Origin: Chryseobacterium sp. 52
GTDB lineage: Bacteria; Bacteroidota; Bacteroidia; Flavobacteriales; Weeksellaceae
Length of the DNA: 64,000 nt
NCBI RefSeq assembly: GCF_002754245.1
Contig: NZ_PEEX01000001.1
Location: 1,902,001-1,966,000, forward strand
Direction: 5' to 3'
Shown here piece after piece: positions 1 to 8,872 of the stretch. Position 1 is the stretch's first letter. Each line of letters begins with the position of its first letter. The position numbers and the translations under genes are program-made. A model generated the notes under the pieces. That model saw only the letters and a list, made by a program, of their open reading frames with translations. It searched no databases and was not told the DNA's origin.

Positions 1-1
1 A

Positions 2-319
2 CCTGAAAAGCAACAGCTTATTCTGCCGACACTTCAGGGTTTTGACGTGGTGAAAACCGAAGATATTCTAAGGCTTCAGGCAGACGGAAACTTTACGCAG
101 GTCTATCTCACAGACGGATCGAAAAAAATGGTCTGCCGTTTCCTCAAACATTTTGATGACTTGCTGGAAAATCCTTTCGTAAGAGTTCACCGTTCCCATA
201 TTATCAATGCCGGATTTGTAAAATCTTACCATAAAAGCGGGACCGTTATGCTTTCTGATGATACAGAAATTGAGGTTTCGGGAAGTTTTAAAGACAATTT
301 CCTGAAAGTCTTTTCTTAG
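2..319 (+). CDS. LytTR-family response regulator, C-terminal part (cut by window start)
   Basis: The reading frame is open from the first bases of the window, so only the last 105 residues are seen. They form a complete LytTR DNA-binding domain: an entry strand ending in DVVKTEDILRLQADGN, a central VRVHRSHIIN motif and a closing strand (EIEVSGSFKDNFLKVF). In this family the domain follows a CheY-like receiver and binds direct repeats upstream of targets; the receiver should lie just left of the window, probably beside a LytS-type kinase. A GTG at 47 is not the real start because homology continues upstream of it. A second, complete LytTR regulator lies at 29563-30264, so the genome has at least two such systems. 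Confidence 0.9.
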   Translation, partial: PEKQQLILPTLQGFDVVKTEDILRLQADGNFTQVYLTDGSKKMVCRFLKHFDDLLENPFVRVHRSHIINAGFVKSYHKSGTVMLSDDTEIEVSGSFKDNFLKVFS

Positions 320-392
320 AATTTATTCTTCCTTAACAACTTAAAGGCATTGTTTTTGAAGTTTTCAGGGCAATCACACAAAATATTCAATT

Positions 393-932
393 ATGAAAAC
401 GTTTCAGAAAATTGCTGTTCCCGTTACACTAGGTATTTTAGGTCTGCTTATTTACAATTCCTGCTCTGTTGGAATTCCGAAAGGAGCAACTGCTGTCAAT
501 AATTTTGATGCTAAAAAATATCTGGGAAGATGGTATGAGATGGCCCGTTTTGATTACAGGTTTGAAAAAAATATGGACAATGTCACCGCAGAATATTCTG
601 AAAATCCAAACGGCTCTATTCAGGTTCGCAACAAAGGCTATAATTACGTTAAAAAAGAATGGAAAGAATCTGTAGGAGAAGCCCGGTTTGTAAAAGACAA
701 AACCGAAGCCAGTCTGAAAGTTTCATTTTTTAAACCCATCTGGGCAGGCTACAACGTTATTGATATTGATGAAGATTACCAATATGCCCTTGTCGCAGGA
801 AGCAGTTTGAAATACCTGTGGATTTTATCAAGAACCACCGCTCTTCCTGAAAGTATAAGACAGCGTTTCATCGAAAAAGCAAAAAAAATAGGCTATAACA
901 CGGATGAGCTGATCTGGGTGAAGCATAATTAG
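393..932 (+). CDS. Outer-membrane lipocalin lipoprotein (Blc-like)
   Basis: A 179-residue protein. An N-terminal hydrophobic segment ends in a lipobox-like Cys (YNSC, residue 24), so it is probably a lipoprotein. Mature-part lipocalin signatures are clear: GRWYEMARFD near residue 45, a central YNVIDIDEDYQYALVAG strand, and LWILSRT near residue 143. Bacterial Blc proteins are periplasmic-face outer-membrane lipocalins that bind fatty acids or lysophospholipids and are linked to envelope stress; the ligand here is not deducible. The gene follows the LytTR regulator after a 73-bp gap, and no promoter or terminator is obvious between them. Confidence 0.88.
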   Translation: MKTFQKIAVPVTLGILGLLIYNSCSVGIPKGATAVNNFDAKKYLGRWYEMARFDYRFEKNMDNVTAEYSENPNGSIQVRNKGYNYVKKEWKESVGEARFVKDKTEASLKVSFFKPIWAGYNVIDIDEDYQYALVAGSSLKYLWILSRTTALPESIRQRFIEKAKKIGYNTDELIWVKHN

Positions 933-941
933 GAGTTAAGA

Positions 942-969
942 GAATCAAGAATCAAGAGTCAAGAGTCAA
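942..969. repeat. Four tandem 7-bp units (GARTCAA)
   Basis: Four consecutive heptamers, two GAATCAA followed by two GAGTCAA, lie just after the lipocalin stop codon. The rest of 933-1091 is low-complexity intergenic sequence with short internal repeats (TCAGATATCAGATAT, GGTAGCTGGTAGC) and no ORF. It is a simple sequence repeat that could vary in copy number by slippage. Confidence 0.7.
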
Positions 970-1091
970 GATTTTAGATGCTGGATGTCAGATATCAGAT
1001 ATTACTACTGGTAGCTGGTAGCTTGCGACTCTCAAACCTGAAATATAAAATTCACATCCGGAAACTCTAAACCCGTCAGACTTTCCTAAGC

Positions 1092-1577
1092 TCACAACCC
1101 GTACCCCGTATCCCGAAACTCCTTCCATTCCTCAAAACGCTGATCAATCAACGGCTTTATCAGGTCATAGTTTTCATAGGTATCTTCTACATGATAGAAA
1201 GATTCATATTCAAAATCGTTTTCTTCCGCTTTCCTGTCAAAAGTTTCTGAATAATCATTGGTAAACGAGTTAAATTTTTTCCCGAATGCAGTATCATCAT
1301 TATAATAAGCCTGTGCAAAACCATTTCCCACATCATTCAGATCATAATGGCTGAACTTTTCATCACACATCCCGATCAGAAATTCTGCTCCCGTCATCTC
1401 CCGTCTTTTTAGAAGCTGAATTTCATCTGTAGAATCTTCCGCCAACTCTTCCGATATCAGATCATTGTTGATGCACCAAGTCAGAAACATACCGATATGA
1501 GTGGCAGCATTTTCATCAGGTAAATTTTCCGGATATTCTCCGCCATAGTGCCAGGAAGCATCATCATATTTTGCCAT
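1092..1577 (-). CDS. Hypothetical acidic protein (DUF7832-like)
   Basis: A 161-residue, strongly acidic protein without a signal peptide or membrane segment. It opens with KYDDASWHYGG and then PDENAATHIGMFLTWC, a pattern I associate with a conserved bacterial family of unknown function (DUF7832-like, from memory). Aromatic and acidic residues are abundant throughout, and the C-terminus (RFEEWKEFRDTGYGL) looks helical. It is transcribed opposite to both neighbours, so it is probably a single-gene unit. I cannot assign a function; proteins of this kind are often found among immunity or house-cleaning genes, but nothing here shows that. Confidence 0.7.
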   Translation of the reverse strand: MAKYDDASWHYGGEYPENLPDENAATHIGMFLTWCINNDLISEELAEDSTDEIQLLKRREMTGAEFLIGMCDEKFSHYDLNDVGNGFAQAYYNDDTAFGKKFNSFTNDYSETFDRKAEENDFEYESFYHVEDTYENYDLIKPLIDQRFEEWKEFRDTGYGL

Positions 1578-1694
1578 TGCCGAATAATTATAGTTTTAAA
1601 CAGTATCAGTCAAAGATAGAAAAAATCATTTTATGTTGCTGCAGCCACAGATTTTCCCTTCATTTGCAGAAGATTTTTTTTCAAGAATTTATAT

Positions 1695-2945
1695 ATGGAA
1701 AAAGCTGTTCTTATTACTATAGGCGACGAGATCCTTTCCGGAAACACCGTTGACACCAATTCTAATTTTATTGCCACAGAACTTAAAAATATAGGCATAC
1801 AGGTTACACAGATATTCACAATATCAGATGAAATCAGTACCATTAAAAATACTTTAAAGGCAGCTTTCGAGCTTGGTGATCTGATCATTACAACCGGAGG
1901 TCTGGGCCCGACAAGGGATGATAAAACCAAAAAGGCACTGGCCGAATATTTCAATGACGAAATTGCACTGGATGAGGTAACTTTCAACCATCTTAAAAAT
2001 TATATGGAAAGGCGCGGGCGTCTGGATATTCTTGAAAGAAATAAAGAACAGGCTTTCGTTCCTACAAAATCTGTTGTTTTTCAAAATCATTTCGGCACGG
2101 CACCCTGCATGATGATGGAACAGGATGGGAAATTATGCTTCAGCCTTCCCGGTGTTCCGTATGAAGTGAAGCCACTGATCAAAGACCAGATCGTTCCTTA
2201 TTTAAAAGAAAAATTTAACCTCTATTATATCCATACGAGAATTGTTTCCGTAGTGGGAATTCCTGAAAGTATTCTTGCAGATACTATTGAAGACTGGGAA
2301 CTGGCACTTCCTGAAAATCTGGCACTCTCTTATCTCCCGGTCGGAACCCGTGTCAAGCTCAGACTGACAGCTTCAGGAGACAACGAAATCGCATTGAAGC
2401 AACAGGCAGAAGAAGAGATTCAAAAACTACTTCCTTTAATTGCAGATCATGTTATTGCAGTCACTGAAGATAAAATAGAAAAAATTCTCGCTGAGATTCT
2501 TACAGAAAGAAAATTAACCATTTCTACAGCAGAAAGCTGCACCGGAGGCGAGCTGGCGAAAATGATCACCTCTACTTCCGGAAGTTCAAAGTATTTCCTC
2601 GGCGGTATAGTTCCATATGCTACAGAAAAAAAGATCAAAATTTTAAAAGTTTCTAAAGAGACGGTAGATCAGTTTTCGGTAGTCAGTGAACAGGTAGCAA
2701 GCGAAATGGCAGCGGGATGTCAAAAACTGTTTGATACTGACATTTCTTTATCCACAACCGGTGTTGCGGGCCCTGGAAGGGGAGAGGATGGCAAAGAAGT
2801 GGGAACCGTTTTCTATACCATACGCATCAAAGACAAGGAAGTGAATTCAAAATTATACATGCCGCATTTGGAAAGATTAGACTTTATGAATTTTGTTTCC
2901 CAGAAAATTATTCAGGATCTGGTAGGACTTCTTATAAACGATTAA
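1695..2945 (+). CDS. cinA: CinA-like protein (nicotinamide mononucleotide deamidase)
   Basis: A 416-residue, full-length two-domain CinA. Residues 1-170 are the MoCF/COG1058 domain, with ITIGDEILSG at the start and TTGGLGPTRDD near 68-78; in characterised relatives this domain has ADP-ribose pyrophosphatase activity. Residues about 255-416 are the PncC amidohydrolase domain, with AESCTGG near 280, GGIVPYA, and the GVAGPGRGEDGKEVGTV loop near 356. PncC converts nicotinamide mononucleotide to nicotinate mononucleotide, recycling the by-product of NAD-dependent DNA ligase. It acts in the cytoplasm. The ATG at 1695 fits the family start exactly. It is followed after 88 bp by the fusion glycosyltransferase gene. 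Confidence 0.95.
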   Translation: MEKAVLITIGDEILSGNTVDTNSNFIATELKNIGIQVTQIFTISDEISTIKNTLKAAFELGDLIITTGGLGPTRDDKTKKALAEYFNDEIALDEVTFNHLKNYMERRGRLDILERNKEQAFVPTKSVVFQNHFGTAPCMMMEQDGKLCFSLPGVPYEVKPLIKDQIVPYLKEKFNLYYIHTRIVSVVGIPESILADTIEDWELALPENLALSYLPVGTRVKLRLTASGDNEIALKQQAEEEIQKLLPLIADHVIAVTEDKIEKILAEILTERKLTISTAESCTGGELAKMITSTSGSSKYFLGGIVPYATEKKIKILKVSKETVDQFSVVSEQVASEMAAGCQKLFDTDISLSTTGVAGPGRGEDGKEVGTVFYTIRIKDKEVNSKLYMPHLERLDFMNFVSQKIIQDLVGLLIND

Positions 2946-3033
2946 AGGCCAGTTGTTTTTTTAATTTTATTTTAATTAAAACAGATACTGTTTTTCACAC
3001 TTTTTGAGATGTATTGAGGAAATTTCAAAAGAC

Positions 3034-6000
3034 GTGAAAGACTCAAAACAGATTTTTCAAACTGACAGTAAGAAACGCTGGAGAAGCGTCCAGTGGGGAA
3101 GCCGTATTTTTATCTTCGTAGCCGTACTTCTCCTTCTTGCTTTGGGGCTGATGATGAAACTGGACAGAAGTCCGAAAATACCTTTTAAAGAAGATTATAA
3201 AGCCGTTATTACTGCGAGCAAGCCTTATCTTCAGGAAAATAAAATATCTAAAGAATACAAAGGTTTCAGGAATTTTATTTCTGAAAAAACAATCCATACA
3301 AGCTTTGCTAAAATTCAGGAAGCAAGAGCGGAAAGACTTAAAAATCAAAACCGGAACTGGTCTATGTTTCCCGGAGGTATACGTTCTGCATTTTATGTGG
3401 CTTGGGATCCCCAGTCTCTGATGTCTCTGAAAAGAAATATCAGACATGTCAATCTGGTTTTCCCGGAATGGTTTTTCCTTGATCCAAAAACAGGAAATTT
3501 AAAAACGAATATTGATCCGGAAGGCTATAAAGTCATCAAAAGAACAGGAGTGGCTGCCATGCCTATTTTGAGCAACAACTCAGACAGAGAGTTCCGTTCC
3601 GAGGGACTTGGAAAGGTTTTGAAAGATCCGGCAAAAAGAACTCAGCTTATTCAGAAACTTACCCAGCAATGCCAGAAATTTCATTTTAAAGGAATCAATA
3701 TTGACTTTGAAGACATGAATCTGGATTCTGATGAATATCTCATTGCTTTTATGAAAGAACTTTCTGAAACGTTTAAACAGAGCAAACTGCTGGTCACGAT
3801 GGATATGATGACGGATAATGACGATTACAATATCCAGAAACTGAATCCGTATGTAGATTATTTTATTCTGATGGCTTATGACGAATATGCTGTGGATAGC
3901 GATGCAGGACCTGTTTCATCCCAAAAATGGATCGAAGAGCAAACAGGAAAGATCCTGAAAAAAACGGCTCCTGAAAAAATAATTCTGGGACTGGGGGCGT
4001 ACGGTTACGACTGGAGTACCAATAAAGAAGACAATACGTCTGTTACCTATATGCAGGCTATTACCAAAGCCAGTGCAAGTAAAGCCGTTATTAATTTTGA
4101 TGATAATACATTTAACTTAAACTACTCTTATACAGATTCTAAAAAGAATACCCACACCGTATTTTTCAATGATGCAGCTTCTATTTTCAATACCATGCGG
4201 TTTTCTTCCGAATATCCGTTGGCAGGAACTGCGCTTTGGAGGCTGGGTAGCGAAGACAGCAGAGTCTGGAATTTTTATGATAAAGATCTCACGCATGCCG
4301 GTCTGTCCCAACTTAATTTAAAGACCCTGGAAAATGTAAAAGGTCAGACCATGGTAGATTACATTGGAGACGGTGAAGTTTTGGATGTTTTAAATACCCC
4401 TCATGACGGAAAAATTGCACTGGAAATAGATCCTAAAGAGAAAATTATTACAGATGAGAACTACATTACCTATCCAAGCTCTTATGAAGTGAAAAAATAC
4501 GGTGAGGCACCACAGAAAGAACTGGTATTAACTTTCGATGATGGTCCGGATGAAACATATACCCCTCAGATTTTAGATATTCTTTCAAAATATCACGTTC
4601 CCGCTGCATTTTTTCTTGTTGGTTTGAATGCCGAAAAAAACCTTCCGCTGGTTAAAAGGATTTACCGGGAAGGCCACGAAATTGGAAACCACACTTTTAC
4701 CCATGAAAATGTGGCAAAAGTAAGCCCTGAAAGAGCTTTGCTTGAGCTGAAACTGACAAGACTTTTGATAGAATGTATCACAGGACACAGTACCATCTTG
4801 TTCAGAGCTCCTTATAATGCCGATTCTGAGCCTACTACTTCTGAAGAAATCATTCCGGTAGCACTGGCAAGACAGCAAAATTATCTGGATATCGGAGAAA
4901 GTATTGACCCGGAAGACTGGCAGCCCGGAATAAAATCAGATGAAATTATAAAACGTGTCATGGCTGGGGTGAAACAGCAGAGAGGAAATATCATTCTGCT
5001 TCATGATGCAGGTGGCGAAACCAGAGAAGAAACGGTTAAAGCGCTTCAGGTTTTAATTCCTGAACTTCAGAAACAGGGCTACCATTTTACCAATCTTGCC
5101 AGTATTCTGCACAAAAACAAAGCGGTGCTGATGCCGGAGGTACCCAAAACAAGATCTTATTATATCATGCAGCTTAATTTGGTGTTGGCCACAGCGATTT
5201 ATGGAATAAGCCATTTCTTGGTGGCTCTTTTTACCATATTTATTGGTTTAGGTCTTATCAGACTGGTTTTGATGATGTATTGGGCTTTTAAAGAAAGAAA
5301 AAAAGAAAAGGTATTGGGCGATTTTCCTGTTTTGGAAAACTATCCGAAAGTATCCATCATCGTTCCTGCCTACAATGAAGAAGTGAATATTATTTCTTCT
5401 TTAAATAATCTCTTAAAACAGACCTATCCAAACTTTGATATCATTATGGTGGATGACGGCAGTAAGGATTCAACGTATGAAAAAGCAAAAGAAGTATTTC
5501 CGGATCATCCGAAACTGAAAATCTTCACCAAATCAAACGGAGGAAAAGCAACCGCCCTGAACTACGGGGTTTCCCTTACTGATGCCGAATATGTAATTTG
5601 TATTGATGCAGATACTCAACTTCAGCAGGATGCCGTAAAATATATGATCGCAAGATTTTTAAACTCAGATCCTGAGGAAAAGATTGCTGCAGTGGCAGGA
5701 AATGTGAAAGTAGGAAACAAAGTGAACTGGCTTACCAGATGGCAGTCTATAGAATATACCACAAGCCAGAATTTTGACAGGCTGGCGTATAGTTATATCA
5801 ATGCCATTACGGTAATTCCGGGTGCCATAGGAGCATTTAAAAAGTCAGTCATTAAAGAAGTCGGAGGATATTCTACGGATACACTCGCAGAAGACTGTGA
5901 TATGACTGTAAAGATTTTAAGAGCAGGATATACGGTTGCCAATGAAAACAGGGCAGTTGCTGTAACGGAAGCTCCGGAAAGTGTAAAACAGTTTTTAAAA

Positions 6001-6432
6001 CAGCGTTTCCGCTGGACATATGGGATTATGCAGATGTTCTGGAAACAACGTCAGACATTCCTTAATCCTAAATATAAGGGCCTTGGGCTTTGGGCGATGC
6101 CGAATATTTTACTGTTCCAATATATTATTCCGTTCTTTTCACCTTTGGCAGATCTCATCATGTTCTTTGGAATTGTATCCGGAAATGGCGGAAAAATATT
6201 TACCTATTATCTGATCTTTCTTCTGGTAGACGCTTCTTTAGCTCTGATGGCGTTTATTATTCAGAGAGAAAAATTAACGGGTATTCTGTATGTTATTCCA
6301 CAGCGGTTCGGATACAGATGGCTTATGTATATCGTGTTATTCAGAAGCTTAAGAAAAGCACTGAAAGGCGAAATGCAATCCTGGGGATTTTTAAAAAGAA
6401 CAGGAAATGTAAAAGAGATAGCCGCTTCCTAA
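3034..6432 (+). CDS. GH18 / polysaccharide deacetylase / GT2 trifunctional membrane protein
   Basis: About 1132 residues with three enzymatic modules. A membrane segment (about 25-43) precedes a GH18-like domain (about 90-430) with GINIDFEDM carrying the likely catalytic Glu near 227. Next is a NodB polysaccharide deacetylase (about 490-690) with TFDDGPD near 499, HEIGNHTFTH near 550 and LLHDAGG near 655. Two membrane segments (712-752) lead to a processive GT2 domain with IVPAYNEE (773), DADTQ (856), EDCDM (952) and QRFRW (990), then C-terminal membrane segments. By analogy with PgaB/PgaC-type proteins it should make and trim an N-acetylhexosamine polymer; the product is unknown. There is no ATG start. 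GTG at 3034 gives a sensible short cytoplasmic tail; TTG at 3004 is the alternative. Confidence 0.85.
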   Translation: MKDSKQIFQTDSKKRWRSVQWGSRIFIFVAVLLLLALGLMMKLDRSPKIPFKEDYKAVITASKPYLQENKISKEYKGFRNFISEKTIHTSFAKIQEARAERLKNQNRNWSMFPGGIRSAFYVAWDPQSLMSLKRNIRHVNLVFPEWFFLDPKTGNLKTNIDPEGYKVIKRTGVAAMPILSNNSDREFRSEGLGKVLKDPAKRTQLIQKLTQQCQKFHFKGINIDFEDMNLDSDEYLIAFMKELSETFKQSKLLVTMDMMTDNDDYNIQKLNPYVDYFILMAYDEYAVDSDAGPVSSQKWIEEQTGKILKKTAPEKIILGLGAYGYDWSTNKEDNTSVTYMQAITKASASKAVINFDDNTFNLNYSYTDSKKNTHTVFFNDAASIFNTMRFSSEYPLAGTALWRLGSEDSRVWNFYDKDLTHAGLSQLNLKTLENVKGQTMVDYIGDGEVLDVLNTPHDGKIALEIDPKEKIITDENYITYPSSYEVKKYGEAPQKELVLTFDDGPDETYTPQILDILSKYHVPAAFFLVGLNAEKNLPLVKRIYREGHEIGNHTFTHENVAKVSPERALLELKLTRLLIECITGHSTILFRAPYNADSEPTTSEEIIPVALARQQNYLDIGESIDPEDWQPGIKSDEIIKRVMAGVKQQRGNIILLHDAGGETREETVKALQVLIPELQKQGYHFTNLASILHKNKAVLMPEVPKTRSYYIMQLNLVLATAIYGISHFLVALFTIFIGLGLIRLVLMMYWAFKERKKEKVLGDFPVLENYPKVSIIVPAYNEEVNIISSLNNLLKQTYPNFDIIMVDDGSKDSTYEKAKEVFPDHPKLKIFTKSNGGKATALNYGVSLTDAEYVICIDADTQLQQDAVKYMIARFLNSDPEEKIAAVAGNVKVGNKVNWLTRWQSIEYTTSQNFDRLAYSYINAITVIPGAIGAFKKSVIKEVGGYSTDTLAEDCDMTVKILRAGYTVANENRAVAVTEAPESVKQFLKQRFRWTYGIMQMFWKQRQTFLNPKYKGLGLWAMPNILLFQYIIPFFSPLADLIMFFGIVSGNGGKIFTYYLIFLLVDASLALMAFIIQREKLTGILYVIPQRFGYRWLMYIVLFRSLRKALKGEMQSWGFLKRTGNVKEIAAS

Positions 6433-6440
6433 TATTTGTT

Positions 6441-6448
6441 TAAATTTG
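6441..6448 (+). promoter_or_regulatory. -7 box TAAATTTG for first M13 peptidase gene
   Basis: A perfect match to the Bacteroidota sigma-A -7 consensus TAnnTTTG, 62 bp before the ATG at 6511. No TTG lies at the usual 17-23 bp distance, so the -33 element is weak or absent. Confidence 0.4.
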
Positions 6449-6510
6449 TTTTGTGTAAAAAGTAACAAATTATAAAAAAAACAGACCTATAATATAAAAT
6501 TGCTATCATA

Positions 6511-8568
6511 ATGAAAAAACTAACGCTTTCTTTGTTTTTATTGGCAGGAGTTTGCTCACTTAATACAGTGAACGGACAGGCTAAAGCCGTGAAAACAGCA
6601 GTTAACAGCACAGATAAAGGCTTAGATATGAGCCTTATGGACACTTCAGTGCGTCCGCAGGATGATTTTTATAACTACGTAAGCGGAACTTGGATGAAAA
6701 CAGCCAAAATTCCTTCTGATAAGCCGACTTGGGGAAGTTTCAACAAACTTGCCGATGATACAGACAACAACTCAATGACTATTCTGAACTCTCTTCTGAA
6801 AGATAAATTTGCAGACGGAAGCGAAGGGAAAAAAATTCAGGATCTGTATGCTACGTATATGAACATGCAGAAGAGAAATGCAGACGGGATCAAGCCTATC
6901 CAGGAAAATCTGAATAAAATTGATGCCATCAAAAATCTTACTGACCTTCAGAACTATCTGACTTCTGTAACTAAAGATGGTGAAAATACTCTATACGGAT
7001 GGGGTGTGGATGCAGATCTTAAAGACTCCAAAATGAATGCGGTTTACTTAGGGGACGCTTCTTTAGGATTAGGAAGAGACTACTACCAGAAAGTAAACGA
7101 GAAAAATACAGAAGCTATTGCTGAATATCAGAAATATGTAGCTTCTATGTTGAAAGAATTAGGCTATAAAAATGCTGATGCAGCTGCAAAAGGAATTGTA
7201 GATTACGAAAAAAGCATTGCTAAAACTTACCTGACCAACGAGCAGAGCCGTGATAATACACTTCAGTATAACCCAAGAACAATGGCTGAGCTTTCAACAT
7301 TGGTAAAAGGCGTTGATATTCCTGCTTATCTTAAAAAAGTAGGGGTAACTACAGATAAAGTAATCATTGGGGAAATCGGTTACTATAAGGAATTTGATAA
7401 ATTAGTGAACGCTAAGAATCTTCCTGTTATCAAGGATTATTTAAAATTCCATATGATTCACGGAAGTGCTTCTTACTTAAGCGAAAAGCTGGGTGATACG
7501 AGATTTGCTTTCTATGGCAAATACTTAAGAGGTCAGCAGGAGCAGAGAGCTTTGAACAAGAGAGGTTTTGAATTAATCAACGGGACTCTTGGTGAGGCAT
7601 TCGGTAAATTATATGTTGAGAAATATTTCCCTGCTGAAGCAAAAGCTCAGATGGTGGAACTGATCGACTATTTAAAGAAAAGCTTTGCCGTTCACATCAA
7701 CAACCTGGCGTGGATGTCTTCTACAACGAAGGAAAAAGCAACAACTAAACTGAACAAGTTTACCGTAAAAGTTGCGTATCCGGATAAATGGAAAGATTAT
7801 TCGAAATTAGATATCGTTTCTGAAACTAAAGGAGGAAGTTTATACAGCAATCTTCAGAATATTTCAGAATGGCAGTACAATAAAGATTTAGCAAAAATCG
7901 GAAAAGCTGTTGACAAAACAGAATGGGGAATGACTCCGCAAACTGTAAATGCTTACTATAACCCGGTAAACAACGAGATCGTATTCCCGGCTGCTATTCT
8001 TCAACCGCCGTTCTTCAACCCGAAAGCTGATGCTGCGGTAAATTTTGGTGGTATCGGTGCTGTCATCGGTCACGAAATGAGCCACGGATTTGATGATTCA
8101 GGAGCTCAGTTTGATGCAGACGGAAACCTGGTAGACTGGTGGACGCCGGAAGACAAAGCAAACTTCGAAAAAGCGACAAAAGCTCTTGCTTCTCAGTATG
8201 ACAAATATGAGCCGGTAAAAGGGACTTTCGTAAACGGTACTTTCACAAACGGTGAAAATATTGCTGATTTAGGAGGAGTAAATATCGCTTACGATGCGCT
8301 TCAGATGTATTTAAAAGATAAAGGAAATCCTGGAAAAATCAGTGGATTCTCTCAGGAACAGAGATTCTTCCTAAGCTGGGCAACAGTTTGGAGAACTCTA
8401 TCCAGCGAAAAATATATGGTGAACCAGGTGAAAACTGACCCGCACTCTCCGGGATATTTCAGAAGCTTCGGTCCGCTAATCAACGTTGATGCTTTCTATA
8501 AAGCGTTTGACGTAAAACAAGGAGATAAATTATACAAAGCTCCTGCAGATAGAATTAAAATCTGGTAA
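6511..8568 (+). CDS. M13-family (neprilysin/PepO-like) zinc metallopeptidase, paralogue 1
   Basis: A 685-residue protein with an N-terminal signal peptide (about residues 1-23, ending VNGQA), so it is exported. After an N-terminal M13_N region opening with SVRPQDDFYNYVSGTW comes the catalytic M13 domain. It has the conserved NAYYNPVNNEIVFPAAIL segment, the zinc motif HEMSH near residue 520 and the second zinc ligand in ENIADLGG near 582, so the active site is intact. Family members cleave small to medium peptides. The gene has its own terminator (8587-8621) and a paralogue immediately downstream, so the pair is a tandem duplication rather than one operon. Confidence 0.95.
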   Translation: MKKLTLSLFLLAGVCSLNTVNGQAKAVKTAVNSTDKGLDMSLMDTSVRPQDDFYNYVSGTWMKTAKIPSDKPTWGSFNKLADDTDNNSMTILNSLLKDKFADGSEGKKIQDLYATYMNMQKRNADGIKPIQENLNKIDAIKNLTDLQNYLTSVTKDGENTLYGWGVDADLKDSKMNAVYLGDASLGLGRDYYQKVNEKNTEAIAEYQKYVASMLKELGYKNADAAAKGIVDYEKSIAKTYLTNEQSRDNTLQYNPRTMAELSTLVKGVDIPAYLKKVGVTTDKVIIGEIGYYKEFDKLVNAKNLPVIKDYLKFHMIHGSASYLSEKLGDTRFAFYGKYLRGQQEQRALNKRGFELINGTLGEAFGKLYVEKYFPAEAKAQMVELIDYLKKSFAVHINNLAWMSSTTKEKATTKLNKFTVKVAYPDKWKDYSKLDIVSETKGGSLYSNLQNISEWQYNKDLAKIGKAVDKTEWGMTPQTVNAYYNPVNNEIVFPAAILQPPFFNPKADAAVNFGGIGAVIGHEMSHGFDDSGAQFDADGNLVDWWTPEDKANFEKATKALASQYDKYEPVKGTFVNGTFTNGENIADLGGVNIAYDALQMYLKDKGNPGKISGFSQEQRFFLSWATVWRTLSSEKYMVNQVKTDPHSPGYFRSFGPLINVDAFYKAFDVKQGDKLYKAPADRIKIW

Positions 8569-8586
8569 TAATTACCAAAAAATAGT

Positions 8587-8621
8587 AAAACCGTTCAGAA
8601 ATGAGCGGTTTTTGTTTTTTT
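8587..8621 (+). terminator. Rho-independent terminator after M13 paralogue 1
   Basis: A 10-bp stem AAAACCGTTC/GAGCGGTTTT (one G-T pair) with a 6-nt loop, then a T-rich run. Confidence 0.85.
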
Positions 8622-8872
8622 AGGAGAAAGTTTGCAGATGTGGATTGCGAAATGCTAATTACCCGTAATTTGGGTTGGGATTAAATAATAAACCATTCTG
8701 ATTTGATGAATGAATTTCTTATTATTATAAAATTCAAACACTTTCATACTCCTCATAGCCTAAAACCCGAACCCGACTACCAACTCTTCATCATTTATCA
8801 ATTATCATTCATCACATATTGTTAAAGTTTGTATATTTGATAAGTTTGTAGACAATCAAAAATTTTTTTTTA
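8622..8872. other. Intergenic region between the M13 paralogues
   Basis: No ORF or RNA gene is recognisable. The sequence is AT-rich, with short TCATC/ATCA repeats near 8795-8815. A perfect -7 box TATATTTG lies at 8832-8839, 34 bp before the second M13 start, and probably drives it. Confidence 0.5.
8832..8839 (+). promoter_or_regulatory. -7 box TATATTTG for second M13 peptidase gene
   Basis: A perfect TAnnTTTG match 34 bp before the ATG at 8873. The nearest upstream TTG leaves only a 10-bp spacer, so the -33 element is uncertain. Confidence 0.5.

Noticed and set aside
3004..3033. TTG start of the GH18-NodB-GT2 protein
   Set aside because: The added ten residues have no sign of conservation; GTG at 3034 gives a normal N-terminal tail. 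Not excluded.
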